From JANOYJ01 sp963792485 (GTDB lineage: Bacteria > Pseudomonadota > Alphaproteobacteria > Rhizobiales > Rhizobiaceae), in the NCBI GenBank assembly GCA_963792485.1, contig CAWBWL010000013.1, positions 310,001-374,000 on the forward strand: a stretch of DNA of 64,000 nt. The letters run 5' to 3'. Shown here piece after piece: positions 26,046 to 35,490 of this stretch (position 1 is its first letter; each line of letters starts with the position of its first letter). The notes under the pieces were generated by a model. That model ran no database searches. It had not been told where the DNA came from and saw only the letters and a program-made list of their open reading frames with translations. Position numbers and translations under genes: made by a program.

Positions 26046-27134
26046 TACGCGTCTCCCCAAATCGGACTATTGTCCTCTGCCCGCATGATTTGCTCCGCCA
26101 TTTCGTCTAGCACACGATCTCCCGGCAAGCCGCTTTCCCGGAAGGCCCGCATGATGTCGGGGTCGCTGAGCGCCGCGCCTCCGGTGAGAAGGAGCATGAA
26201 GGTCCACAGCGCAATACCGCGGTCTGTGTTGATGTTCAGCTTAGGGGCCGATTTTTCGGCTTGGTCGATATAGCGTTCTATCTCAGCTCCATCTGTCGCC
26301 GTCGTAAGTTCAGGCGCCACATCTTTCAGATATGCCGCAATACTGTTGCGGCGCGACTGGATGCGCAGCCCATCCATCCGCTCCATCACATCTTCGCCCA
26401 GCCGCAGCGGACCCGCTGCGGCAGGCGGCAGGTTTCGGGCCTTGGCGCGACCAGATAGCCGGCCTCAGGCGCCCATTGCGGATCGGGTGCGAAGCAGATC
26501 GCGGTTGCGGGACCGAACAGGCGCGCGAACTGCGGCCCGTCAAGCGCGGGCAGAACCTGCGCCATCACATTGGCGTCGCCATGGCGGAACAGCACAAATT
26601 CATGGCGTGCTCTCCCGCCGCCCCCTTGTCAGTCTCGTGCGGGTCCTCGCTTGCCGGCGCAAACATGCCGTCTGCCGCCCCTCCAGAGAGCGGCTGTGGA
26701 GAGGCCGGTTGCCGGGGCGCCATGCTTAGGGAACAATGATGTCAGCGTCCGGTGTTTCGGCTGGCGAATTCCTCCTCATCCGCATCCGTCCCCTTTGGAA
26801 TCAGCACCATGTTGATGGTGCGCAGATGCCGGTAAATGGCGTCAGGTCCAGCCGGGCATTCCCAGAATACAGTCGCGGGCCTCGAAGCGGTCAATTCCAA
26901 CACCGCATCAATCGCCCCAGCCGCTCCAGAAGGCTCGCCAAGACTGACGAGTTGCAATGCTGCCCGCTCGCGCTCGCTCTCCCCACGGTCAAGGTAAAGC
27001 GGCCTGAAGGACAGGCCGCGCGCGGCGAGTTCAGCGGGAAGATCATCAAACTGAGCACCGTCCATCACGGCGTAGAGATGCGCCTTGGCGCGCAGCAAGT
27101 GCTCGCGAAGCATAGTGGGATCAGCCAAATCCAC
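26045..27134 (-). pseudogene. DUF4123 adaptor (unit 1), frameshifted
   Basis: The first frame from the GTG at 27134 matches unit 2 almost exactly (AHLYAVMDGAQFDDLPAELA through NMVLIPKGTDADEE) and then stops early. The middle reappears as FRHGDANVMAQVLPALDG in another frame, and the C-terminus as MERMDGLRIQSRRNSIAAYL to the stop at 26045 in a third. At least two indels between about 26430 and 26760 are needed to restore one protein. The C-terminal part has the same helical layout as the other adaptors but its own sequence. Confidence 0.8.
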
Positions 27135-27806
27135 CCCCCGTATCGATCAACTGCTCCACCTCCACATGCCGCTCATCATGGCCGCACAAACGGCGTCGAT
27201 CCCGCCGCCATGCGTTTCAAACAGATCGCTGGCGGCGAGGGCGTCTTGCCGGGGATGAGGACCGGCACGTAGAGGATCGGGCCGGGGCCGACGGTGAGCT
27301 GGGCGGCGCCGCCTTTGACGATGGTCGTCAGCGGGGCTTCGATGGTGACGATCCCGGCGCTGTCCATCTGGATGCGGGTCTTGCCGACGGTGATGACGAA
27401 CTTCTTGCCGGCGGTGATTTCAAATGTCTCGCCGACATCGATCGTGTTGGTCTTGCCGACAACCGTTTCAAGTTTCTCGCCGACTTCGACTTTCTTCGCC
27501 TTGCCGACCTTGGTGCTCGATGTCTCGCCAATGGTCAGCGCATAGGCCTTGCCGACATTGGTCGCGAAGGTCTGGCCGACATTGGTGACCTTGCTGACGC
27601 CGATCTGCTCGGCGCGGCGCGACGCCGATACGAGTCGGATTTGAACGACTGCACCACCGTGTTCATGACGCCGGGCAGGGAGAACATGCCGCCTGCATCC
27701 TCGCCCATGCCGGTGCCCGAGCCGGCGAGGTCCGGTGCCGGCGTCCTTGCGCGGATTGGGGCCGGAGACGACGCCCTCGCGCGATATCAGCCCGCCGCCG
27801 GACAGG
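26774..27806. repeat. Direct repeat copy A (VgrG tip plus adaptor 5' end)
   Basis: Partner of 23786-24811. The adaptor part is about 99% identical to copy B by eye; the vgrG part has more differences, several of them indels at 27605-27630 and 27720-27740. Sequence outside the repeat differs on both sides. Recombination between A and B would delete the unit 1 effector-immunity pair and place the unit 2 cargo behind vgrG. Confidence 0.85.
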
Positions 27807-29675
27807 AAGCCGAGCGCGGCGGAGGCGAGCGTGCCGACAAATGGCGCAAGGCCCGGCCCGCCGCCGCCCGCGAGCTGTCCCGCCTGCTGCAAAAGCTGCG
27901 AGGTCTGGCCCATCAGAGCCGGCCACGCCCGCCAGCGCCGCGGGCGCCATGGGCCCCGTGCCGCCGACGGTGATGTTGTAGGAGCCGCCGATTTCCTGCT
28001 TCTGGTTCTTGGCGACTTCAATCGCCCGGTTGCCGCCGACCGAATAGACATCATGGCTGTCGACGCGCGCCGTGCGCACGTTCAGCACCCGCGTGGTCTG
28101 GTCCTTCTGCGCATGGAAGAACATGTTTTCCGCGCTGGTCTTGTCTTCGAGCGTCAGCTCGTTGAAGCCGGTTGATTTGTGGCTGTTGGAGCGGATGATC
28201 GACCGTGTCTTGTTCTCCGGCAGCGCATACGGCACTTTCTGCTTCGGGTTCGGAACTACGCCGGTGACCACCGGCCGGTCGGGGTCGCCGTCGAGGTAGG
28301 TGACCATGACCTCCATGCCGATGCGCGGGATGATCTGGCCGCCCCAGCCGGCGCCGGCCCAGTTTTGGCTAACGCGCACCCAGCAGGTGTCGCTGCCGTC
28401 TTTCTTGGCGGTGCGGTCCCAGGGGAACCACAGCTTGATGCGGCCATATTCGTCCGGGTGGATTTCCTCGCCCTCGGGGCCGGCCACCAGCGCGATCTGC
28501 GTGCCGTCAATGCGCGGGCGTGGCGTTGTGCGGTGCGGAGTGGCGGGGACCCTTGAGGGGATGGCGGTGAAGGCGTTGTTGTATTCGGGGTCCCCGGCAT
28601 TGGTCTCGTAAGAGCGGTCGCGGGCGGTGTGGATGATTTCGAAAATGACATGCTCTTCGAATGTGTTGGAGGGGTTGGCCACATCATAGGGTTTGAACCT
28701 TCGGGCCGGAGCAAGCGTCCTCACATTGGAATGGCCCTCAATGCGCTCATGATCGGCTTCCGCCGCCTGCATTCTGAGCTTCGACTGCTGCTCGACGCGG
28801 GCGTTGCTGATCGCCTGCGACGCCGAGCCCGTGCCATAGCCGCCGATCATCGGATATTCATACAGATCATAGGCCTCGTTCTTCGGCAGCTTGATCAGGC
28901 TGGGCGTCTCGCCCGCCGGCACGCCGCCGGGGGTCAGAAGGTTCCAGTCCGCGCCAGAGCGCTTGCCCGGCACAAAGCGGAAGCGCTTCTCGAATTTGGA
29001 GATGTGGTTGCGGTCGGTCGAGCCCATGGCGAAGCGCACATCGGTCTCAGGACCGGTTGTATAACCCGACACATCCGAGGACAGATGCAGCGTGTGGGTT
29101 GCCGCCACCGCCCCCATCGCCCCGCCCTCATGCTCGAACCAGTGGAAGATCCCGTCTTCCTCCAGACGCCGCGTCAGATAGGCGAGGTCCGTCTCGTTGA
29201 ACTGCACCGAATAATGCTGCGGCTCCGGATCGGTGACGATGCCCTTGATGACCGGCGCTTTCAGCCCGTGCTCGCCCATCAGCATCTGCGCCACCTCGAC
29301 GCTGGTCTTGTCGATAAAGATCCGGCAATTGGAGCGCTGCGTCAAAAGCCAGTGCTGCGGGCGGATGATGAGATGATAGGCGCGCAAGCCCCGCGTCACC
29401 GCAGGTCCCTCGACCATCTCCACCACAAGACCATTCCACGTCCGCCGTGTGCCTTGCCCGGTCTCCAGCGACACATCCACCAGCGTGCCGACCAGCTCCT
29501 GCGGCGTCAAATCCGTCTTCTTCGACCTGACCGCAACCGATATCTCAAACAGCGAACCGATCTTCTCGACAATCTCAACCGTCTCCGGCAACAGCACATC
29601 CGGCCCCAGAGCCGTCTCAACCCGGATGATCCGCTCCGCCTGAATGTAAGAGGCGGACATGATGTCGATGTTCAT
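27176..29675 (-). pseudogene. vgrG: T6SS spike protein VgrG, frameshifted near 3' end
   Basis: Starts at ATG 29675 (MNIDIMSASYIQAERIIRVE). The first ~580 codons are open. They contain the gp27-like base (WNGLVVEMVEGPAVTRGLRA, and the FNETDLAYLTRRLEEDGIFH motif) and the gp5-like OB region (GRIKLWFPWDRTAKKDGSDT, GWGGQIIPRIGMEVMVTYLD, GDPDRPVVTGVVPNP). The beta-helix begins at GGNRAIEVAKNQKQEIGGSY. Small indels near 27910, 27735 and 27620 shift the frame before the TxVG tip repeats, which then read on to 27176. A standard VgrG would be about 830 residues. It is the only full-length vgrG in the array and would deliver its cargo. Whether it is truly broken needs read-level evidence. Confidence 0.85.
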
Positions 29676-30029
29676 TGCAAAGCCCTCAGGGACAGTTGCA
29701 CAACCGTAAAATGTCTGACGCTGGGACACAAGGGCCGAGTGAACGGTGAGGGAAAAACAGATACGAAGTGTCGGCACCGGATGGCGCAGCGGGTTCATGC
29801 CGGGTCTGTGCCAAAGAGCGCAACGGCGTGCAACCGCTAGCAGCTGGCGGCGCAGATGAGCAAATGTACAGTCAAACCCCCTGCCTCAGAGCCCGTCTGG
29901 AAACTCGTCCTGCCGGTCTGCAAATGGCGCTTTTCTGCGCTTGGGTGCTGACCTACCAAAAGTAGGCTCCGCTCCGATGCTCGAAAATTACCATTTTCGA
30001 CTCGGCATGCCGAGTTTCGAGGCGGATTC
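29676..30029. other. Intergenic region between vgrG and lysC
   Basis: About 350 bases with no supported gene; short open frames here have no family features. It must hold the vgrG promoter, which I cannot place with confidence. Two hairpins next to the lysC stop are listed separately. Confidence 0.6.
29982..30015 (-). terminator. Paired hairpins after lysC
   Basis: A 16-base perfect palindrome ACTCGGCATGCCGAGT at 30000-30015, directly followed on the minus strand by the stem CGAAAAT / ATTTTCG at 29982-29999. Both lie within 50 bases of the lysC stop. A terminator or transcript-stabilising structure is likely; there is no clear thymine run. Confidence 0.4.
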
Positions 30030-31283
30030 TCAGTGCTTGTCCAGCCCATAAACCGAGTGCAGCGTGCGCACTGCCAGTTCCGCATAAGCGCCGTCGATCA
30101 GGATCGAGATCTTGATCTCCGACGTCGTGATGGCGCGGATGTTGATGCCCTTGTCCGCCAGCGCCTTGAATGCTGTTGCGGCAACGCCCGCGTGGCTGCG
30201 CATGCCGATGCCGATGACCGATACCTTGACCATTCCTGCTTCTGACTGCACGGCGTCAATACCGATCGTCTCCTTGACCTTGCCCAGCACCGCCAGCGTC
30301 TTGTCAATGTCGGCGTCCGGCACAGTGAAGGTCATGTCCGTGCGCGATCCGTCCTCGGAGATGTTCTGGACGATCATGTCGACATTGATATTGGCTTCGG
30401 CGAGCGGGCCGAATATGCCGGCGGCAACGCCCGGCCGGTCGGCGACACGGCGCAGCGATACCTGCGCTTCATCCTTGGCATAGGCAATGCCGGTGACAAC
30501 TTCCTGTTCCAAAATCTCATCCTCATCGCAAATCAAAGTGCCGGGTGGATTGATCAGATCACTCATTCCGGGCGCTTCCGGGTCAATGAAGGATGACCGG
30601 ACAAAGGTTCTGACCTTATGAACCATGGCGAGTTCAACCGACCGCACCTGCAAGACCTTGGCGCCAAGGGAGGCCATTTCAAGCATTTCTTCAAAAGAGA
30701 CTTTCGCGAGACGTCGCGCTTTCGGCTCGATGCGCGGATCGGTCGTGTAAACGCCATCAACGTCGGTGTAGATATCGCAGCGGTCGGCCTTTACGCCTGC
30801 GGCAATGGCGACTGCGCTCGTGTCCGAGCCGCCGCGTCCGAGCGTAGCGATCCGGTTGTCCGGACCAAGGCCCTGAAAGCCGGCGACAACGGCGACCTGG
30901 CCTTCCTCCATCCGGCGGATCAGTTCCGTCCCGTCAATGTCCAAAATTCGGGCAGCGCCATGGGCATTGTCAGTGCGGATTGGAATCTGCCAGCCTTGCC
31001 AGGACCTTGCATTGATTCCCATGTCCTGAAGGACAATGGCCAAAAGCCCGGACGTGACCTGTTCGCCGGAGGCGACAACCGCGTCATATTCGCGCGCGTC
31101 GTGCAAAGCCGACGCCTCGCGGGTCCAGCCGACCAGTTCGTTGGTCTTGCCGGACATCGCTGAGACGACGACGGCAATCTGATGGCCCTGGTCAACTTCT
31201 CGCTTCACATGGCGGGCGACATTGCGGATGCGCTCAAGGTTGGCGACGGACGTGCCACCGAATTTCATAACAATACGAGCCAT
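30030..31283 (-). CDS. lysC: Aspartate kinase
   Basis: 417 residues. It phosphorylates L-aspartate, the first step toward lysine, threonine and methionine. The N-terminus MARIVMKFGGTSVANLERIR carries the catalytic KFGG. RGGSDTSAVAIAAGVKADRC and YTDVDGVYTTDPRIEPKARR form the kinase domain. Two ACT domains follow from about residue 270 (VSLRRVADRPGVAAGIFGPL and VSVIGIGMRSHAGVAATAFK), which bind feedback-inhibiting amino acids. Length and layout match single-function aspartokinases of Rhizobiales. Confidence 0.97.
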   Translation of the reverse strand: MARIVMKFGGTSVANLERIRNVARHVKREVDQGHQIAVVVSAMSGKTNELVGWTREASALHDAREYDAVVASGEQVTSGLLAIVLQDMGINARSWQGWQIPIRTDNAHGAARILDIDGTELIRRMEEGQVAVVAGFQGLGPDNRIATLGRGGSDTSAVAIAAGVKADRCDIYTDVDGVYTTDPRIEPKARRLAKVSFEEMLEMASLGAKVLQVRSVELAMVHKVRTFVRSSFIDPEAPGMSDLINPPGTLICDEDEILEQEVVTGIAYAKDEAQVSLRRVADRPGVAAGIFGPLAEANINVDMIVQNISEDGSRTDMTFTVPDADIDKTLAVLGKVKETIGIDAVQSEAGMVKVSVIGIGMRSHAGVAATAFKALADKGINIRAITTSEIKISILIDGAYAELAVRTLHSVYGLDKH

Positions 31284-31386
31284 TTAGCCAACCGCAGTGA
31301 ATATTTTGATGACCGCGGGGCAAACCCGCCTGCGGACGCGCGGCGTCTTAGACAGATTGGCTCGAACTTGCAAGGCAGTCAAAGCA

Positions 31387-31421
31387 AACGGCCCGTCGGA
31401 CATTGTGTCCAGCGGGCCGTT
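31387..31421 (-). terminator. Terminator hairpin after Flp pilin gene
   Basis: Nine-base arms AACGGCCCG / CGGGCCGTT, 17 bases apart, between the pilin stop and the lysC start. On the minus strand it is followed by TTTGCTTTG. Probably ends pilin transcription before lysC. Confidence 0.65.
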
Positions 31422-31445
31422 AGAACCGTCAATTTCCAAAAAAGA

Positions 31446-31619
31446 TCACTTAAGGGCGTTTCCAATGGCGCTGTTATTGTCGCCCCAGAGCTTTTCGACC
31501 GCATCGGCAAGCGCTGAGAACCCGCCAATGATCGCAACGGCGATCAGCGATGCGATCAATCCGTATTCGATGGCTGTTGCGCCGGACTCGTCTTGCACAA
31601 ACTTCCTCAGCACTTTCAC
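31446..31619 (-). CDS. Flp family type IVb pilin
   Basis: 57 residues from a GTG at 31619 with a GCAGGG ribosome site; a longer ATG start at 31685 is less likely because pilin leaders are short. After a basic leader the prepilin site and hydrophobic helix read DESGATAIEYGLIASLIAVA, the Flp/Fap signature (glutamate and tyrosine after the cleavage position). Flp pilins assemble adhesive pili via the Tad machinery, whose genes are not in the window. Stands alone. Confidence 0.88.
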   Translation of the reverse strand: MKVLRKFVQDESGATAIEYGLIASLIAVAIIGGFSALADAVEKLWGDNNSAIGNALK

Positions 31620-31720
31620 ATTCCCTGCTGCTATCATTTCCTGCGTTAAGCTTAACGGCGATTCGTTAAGACTTGCGGAATCCAAAGGTTTGGATTTTCA
31701 GGTCAGGACTGGCGCTTGAT

Positions 31721-32038
31721 TCAGCATTCGCCAGATTGGCCGCCATTGGAACGGATAACGCAGACGGCGCTGTTTGAAGATTGCAGCACGCTGCGCCGCA
31801 CCGTGTACCGGCCCGGTTGAGAGACAGAGCCGGTTGCGGTCTGGTCCAGCTCCAATGCGACACCGCGCGCAGCCACCACGCTTCCTGCCCCGCGATCAAC
31901 AAAAGGCGTCAAAATCAGCGCAAAAGCCACTGCGGCAGAGCCAAAAAGCAGCGCAACGCGCAATGCGCCATTGTCCGCAATGTTGAAGCCCTTGTCTTCC
32001 TGCTCGTCATCCCATGCGTTTTTCTGATCGTTCTGCAT
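31721..32038 (-). CDS. Single-pass membrane protein, unknown
   Basis: About 105 residues from ATG 32038 (MQNDQKNAWDDEQEDKGF). An acidic N-terminus precedes one hydrophobic helix (ALRVALLFGSAAVAFALILT). The C-terminal part contains two cysteines (SAVCVIRSN and the last residue) and is probably periplasmic. I do not recognise the family. Located between mutT and the pilin gene on the same strand. Confidence 0.65.
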   Translation of the reverse strand: MQNDQKNAWDDEQEDKGFNIADNGALRVALLFGSAAVAFALILTPFVDRGAGSVVAARGVALELDQTATGSVSQPGRYTVRRSVLQSSNSAVCVIRSNGGQSGEC

Positions 32039-32152
32039 GTTCACAATCCCCACAAACCCGGCGCCCGGCGTCACTCACCAAGCATTAACCTACAGCCAAG
32101 CGATAAAGGATCGCTTAACGCTAAACCGATCTTGCCCGGAGTCAGGTCGCGC

Positions 32153-32560
32153 CTAAAGCAGGTCGATCAGCATCGGGATCAGCGGTTCATCGGCTGGCGG
32201 CATGGGGTAGCCGCGCAAATCCTTTGGGCGCACCCATTTCAGCGCCTGGCCTTCCCTGCCAACCGGCGTACCTTCAAAGCGGCGGCAGACGAACAGCGGC
32301 ATCAGCAGATGGAAAGTCTCGTAAGCGTGGCTCGCAAAGGTGAGGGGGGCCAGACAGGCGGGCTGTGTGGTGAGACCCAACTCTTCCTGCAATTCCCGGA
32401 TCAGGCAAGTTTCAGGCGTTTCACCTGCCTCGACCTTGCCGCCGGGAAACTCCCAGAGCCCCGCCATGGTTTTGCCGTGCGGGCGCTGGGCCAGAAGAAT
32501 TCGCCCGTCGGCATCAATGAGCGCGCAGGCGGCGACCAGCACGACCGGCAGTCCGGTCAA
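32153..32560 (-). CDS. mutT: 8-oxo-dGTP diphosphatase (MutT-type Nudix)
   Basis: 135 residues. The Nudix box is complete: GGKVEAGETPETCLIRELQE followed by ELG. MutT cleans oxidised nucleotides from the pool, preventing A:T to C:G transversions. The N-terminus VVLVAACALIDADGRILLAQ and the PHGKTMAGLWEFPGGK lead-in are typical of MutT rather than other Nudix hydrolases. The start overlaps the GNAT stop by four bases (ATGA), a coupled pair after argJ. Confidence 0.92.
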   Translation of the reverse strand: MTGLPVVLVAACALIDADGRILLAQRPHGKTMAGLWEFPGGKVEAGETPETCLIRELQEELGLTTQPACLAPLTFASHAYETFHLLMPLFVCRRFEGTPVGREGQALKWVRPKDLRGYPMPPADEPLIPMLIDLL

Positions 32561-33318
32561 GATTCCGGCTCCGGCCGCACAAGGTAGAAATAGGAATAGC
32601 TGGGTTCAAAGCCGAGCGTCTCATACATGCGCGTCGCCGCCTCATTGTCGCTTTCGACCTGCAGCCAGGCCGTGTCCGCACCGCGGCTGCGCGCCCATTT
32701 CAGCGCCGCCGCCAGCAATCTGCGCCCCTTGCCCTGCCGCTTCTGCTCCTCGCGCGTGCCCATGTCCAATATGCCTGCGAGATTGCCATCTTGCACACAA
32801 ATAACACTGGACACCGGGCCGCCGTCGTCTTCGAGAACAAACATGCCCGCAGTCGGCTTGATAGCTGAAATGACTTCGGAGAGTCCGGGTTTGATGTGGG
32901 AATCATGTTCGTGAATGAGGATTGAGGCGTCCACATAGCGCCCGATGTCCTGCAGCGGGATTTGATCAAATGCGTTGTCGGTCGCCAGTTTGTCGATTGG
33001 CGCGCTCATGACCAATGAATGGCCAATCCGCTGGAAGTTCCGGTCGCTCAAATAATGCGACAGTTCCGGCGGTGCCAGCGGGGACTGGCGGAAGGTCAGC
33101 GCCCGCCCGTAGTCGCGGAATTTCTTGCTGACGCGCTCGACGCGGGTCGGAAGATCGTGGTGATCGTTCGGGTCCAGCGGATTGACTGAATTGAGACGGC
33201 GCGATGGATGGCTGGCTGTCAGCCTGACCGACCAGGTCCCCTCATGGTGCACGCTCGTCGCCGGCCATGCGCGGAAGGCCGCAGCCTCCAGCCGTCTGAT
33301 GTTCGCTAGCCCTGGCAT
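32557..33318 (-). CDS. GNAT family N-acetyltransferase
   Basis: 253 residues with a GNAT domain in the C-terminal half: LAGILDMGTREEQKRQGKGR (acetyl-CoA pyrophosphate loop R-x-x-G-x-G/A), then ALKWARSRGADTAWLQVESD and AATRMYETLGFEPSYSY. The N-terminal half is a divergent GNAT-like repeat. Probably part of an operon argJ-GNAT-mutT, which is common in Rhizobiales. Substrate unknown. Confidence 0.88.
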   Translation of the reverse strand: MPGLANIRRLEAAAFRAWPATSVHHEGTWSVRLTASHPSRRLNSVNPLDPNDHHDLPTRVERVSKKFRDYGRALTFRQSPLAPPELSHYLSDRNFQRIGHSLVMSAPIDKLATDNAFDQIPLQDIGRYVDASILIHEHDSHIKPGLSEVISAIKPTAGMFVLEDDGGPVSSVICVQDGNLAGILDMGTREEQKRQGKGRRLLAAALKWARSRGADTAWLQVESDNEAATRMYETLGFEPSYSYFYLVRPEPES

Positions 33319-33336
33319 ATGTGTGTCAGGCTCCGG

Positions 33337-34578
33337 TCAGCTGCGGTAATCGCCATTGATTGCGACATATTCCTTGGTCAGGTCACAGGTCCATACCGTC
33401 GCTGAGCCTTTACCCAGACCAATGTCCGCGACGATCTTGATGTCCTCGCGCTTCATATAGTCTGAAGTCGCTTTCTCCGAGTAATCCGGATCGCGCATGC
33501 CTTTGTGGGCGACTCGGATATCGCCAAAGGATATGGACAGAAGGTCGCGGTCGGCAGGCTCGCCGGACTTTCCAACAGCCATGACCACACGGCCCCAATT
33601 GGCATCCTCGCCCGCTACGGCGGTTTTGACCAATGGGGAATTGGCAATTGAAAGCGCAATTTTCTTCGCGGATTTGGCAGACACCGCGCCTGTGACGATA
33701 ACCTCCACCATCTTGCGCGCGCCTTCGCCGTCCCGCACCACTTGGAGCGCCAGATTGCGCATCACTTGCGCAAAAGCTGCCTTGAAGCCGCTCAGCCGCT
33801 TGTCAGAGAGGTCGGTGATCCTGGGAACCTTGCGCTTGGACGCTGCGCCCGTTGCAAAGAAAAGCAGCGTGTCGCTGGTGGAGGTGTCGCTGTCGACCGT
33901 CACGGCGTTGAATGTCGTTTCCACATGCCTTGACAAGAGCCTCTGCAGGACGGGCGCGCTGATGTCGGCGTCTGTGGCAATGAATGAAAGCATCGTCGCC
34001 ATGTCCGGTGCGATCATGCCCGCGCCCTTGGCAATGCCGTTGATCGTCACGCTGACGCCGCCGATCTCTGCGGTAGCAGTGGCGACCTTTGCAAAAGTGT
34101 CGGTCGTCATAATGGCTTTGGCTGCATCAAGCCAGCGGTCACCTGATGCGGATTTCGCCATGCCGGGCAGATGGCTGGTAAACTTGCCCGCATCAAGCGG
34201 TTCGCCAATCACTCCGGTTGACGCCAGAAACACGTCTCCGGGTTTGCAGCCAACCGCCTCGGATGCCGCCTTTGCCGTCGCCTTCGTTGTCTCAATGCCT
34301 TTCGAGCCGGTAAAGGCATTGGCATTGCCGGAATTGACGACCAACGCCCTTGCTCTGCCGTCCGCCAGGCTCCTGCGGCAATGATCCACCGGCGCTGACG
34401 GGCATTTCGACTTCGTGAAGACGCCGGCAACGGCTGCGGGCTTGTCAAACACCATCATCAGCACGTCCGTCCGGTTCTTGTACTTGATCCCCGCCGCTGC
34501 CGTTTCGATGCGAAGGCCATCAATGACCGGCATTTCCGGCACGGATTTCGGGGCAAGCGGTGAAATGGCTGCGGACAT
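33337..34578 (-). CDS. argJ: Glutamate N-acetyltransferase / ornithine acetyltransferase
   Basis: 413 residues. ArgJ recycles the acetyl group between N-acetylornithine and glutamate in arginine biosynthesis. The autoproteolysis site is visible in KGAGMIAPDMATMLSFIATD, where the threonine after ALA/MAT becomes the nucleophile of the beta chain. Other family blocks are VVNSGNANAFTGSKGIE, DSDTSTSDTLLFFATG and AVAGEDANWGRVVMAVGKSG. The start is at 34578, 24 bases after the parvulin gene stop. Confidence 0.96.
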   Translation of the reverse strand: MSAAISPLAPKSVPEMPVIDGLRIETAAAGIKYKNRTDVLMMVFDKPAAVAGVFTKSKCPSAPVDHCRRSLADGRARALVVNSGNANAFTGSKGIETTKATAKAASEAVGCKPGDVFLASTGVIGEPLDAGKFTSHLPGMAKSASGDRWLDAAKAIMTTDTFAKVATATAEIGGVSVTINGIAKGAGMIAPDMATMLSFIATDADISAPVLQRLLSRHVETTFNAVTVDSDTSTSDTLLFFATGAASKRKVPRITDLSDKRLSGFKAAFAQVMRNLALQVVRDGEGARKMVEVIVTGAVSAKSAKKIALSIANSPLVKTAVAGEDANWGRVVMAVGKSGEPADRDLLSISFGDIRVAHKGMRDPDYSEKATSDYMKREDIKIVADIGLGKGSATVWTCDLTKEYVAINGDYRS

Positions 34579-34602
34579 TCTTGTGCTTTCAGATCAGGTT
34601 GC

Positions 34603-35490
34603 TTATTTCGCGGGCGCGGCTTTCGCTTCGGCGGCCTTGCGCGCCGCCTCGCTCGCATCCATCCCTTTTTTTACTTCGGCATCGACATATTCGACCTTCA
34701 GCTCATCGCGGATCGCCTTGACGCGCTTGATATAGCTTTCCTGCAGGACGACGTTTTTGACCTGATCTTTGACCTTGTCGAATTCAGGCGGCTGCTTGGC
34801 GCGCTTGTCTTCAACCTTGACGACATGAAAGCCGAACTGGGTCTGCACGGGCGTCTTTGTATAAGCGCCAATTTCAAGGGCCATGGCGGCCTTTTCGAAC
34901 TCTGGCACCATCTGCCCGGAGCCGAAATAGCCCAGATCACCGCCTTGGGCGGCGGCGCCATCGGTTGATTTGGCTTTGGCAAGCTCTTCAAATGAAGCGC
35001 CGCCGTCGAGCTGCTTGATAATTCCCTGCGCTTCTTCCACGGTCTTCACCAAAATGTGACGGGCCCGGATTTCGTTCTGCGGCGGCGTGGCCGCAATCTC
35101 CTTGTCAAAGCGCGCGCGCACCTCTTCGTCCGTCACCTTCTGGATGACCTCGCTCTCGAAGTAGGCGTTGTGCAGGGCGCGGTCACGCAGAAAAGCCATG
35201 CGCGTTTTGAAGCTGTCGGTCTGATCAAGCTTGGCCTCGCCGCCTTTGATCGCCATCGCCTTGATGTCAATGAGAGCCGCTATCGCCGCCAGTTTCTTCT
35301 GTTCCGGCGGCAGTTTGGCAAATTGCGGATCAAGATCGACCCCGGCCATATTGACCTCGGCCTCGGTGATCTCCACGTCGCCAATCTTGGCGAGAACCTT
35401 CCTGTCTTCAGCAAACCCCGTCCAGGCCGCGACGCTGACTGCACCGGCAAGAAGAATGGCAATCAGGGTGGAAACATAAGATTTGGACAC
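34603..35490 (-). CDS. Parvulin-type peptidyl-prolyl isomerase
   Basis: About 295 residues from GTG 35490, chosen because GGAG lies upstream of it while the in-frame ATG at 35505 lacks a ribosome site. A signal peptide or anchor (YVSTLIAILLAGAVSVAAW) exports it. A SurA-like N-terminal helical domain precedes the PpiC domain at about 130-230, with RARHILVKTVEEAQGIIKQL, GGDLGYFGSGQMVPEFEKAA and FGFHVVKVEDKR. A basic alanine-rich tail closes it. It assists folding of outer-membrane proteins. Divergent from secA. Confidence 0.92.
   Translation of the reverse strand: MSKSYVSTLIAILLAGAVSVAAWTGFAEDRKVLAKIGDVEITEAEVNMAGVDLDPQFAKLPPEQKKLAAIAALIDIKAMAIKGGEAKLDQTDSFKTRMAFLRDRALHNAYFESEVIQKVTDEEVRARFDKEIAATPPQNEIRARHILVKTVEEAQGIIKQLDGGASFEELAKAKSTDGAAAQGGDLGYFGSGQMVPEFEKAAMALEIGAYTKTPVQTQFGFHVVKVEDKRAKQPPEFDKVKDQVKNVVLQESYIKRVKAIRDELKVEYVDAEVKKGMDASEAARKAAEAKAAPAK

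Noticed and set aside
28629..29840. 403-codon plus-strand frame over vgrG
   Set aside because: Antisense shadow of the VgrG coding sequence; histidine- and arginine-rich with no domain.
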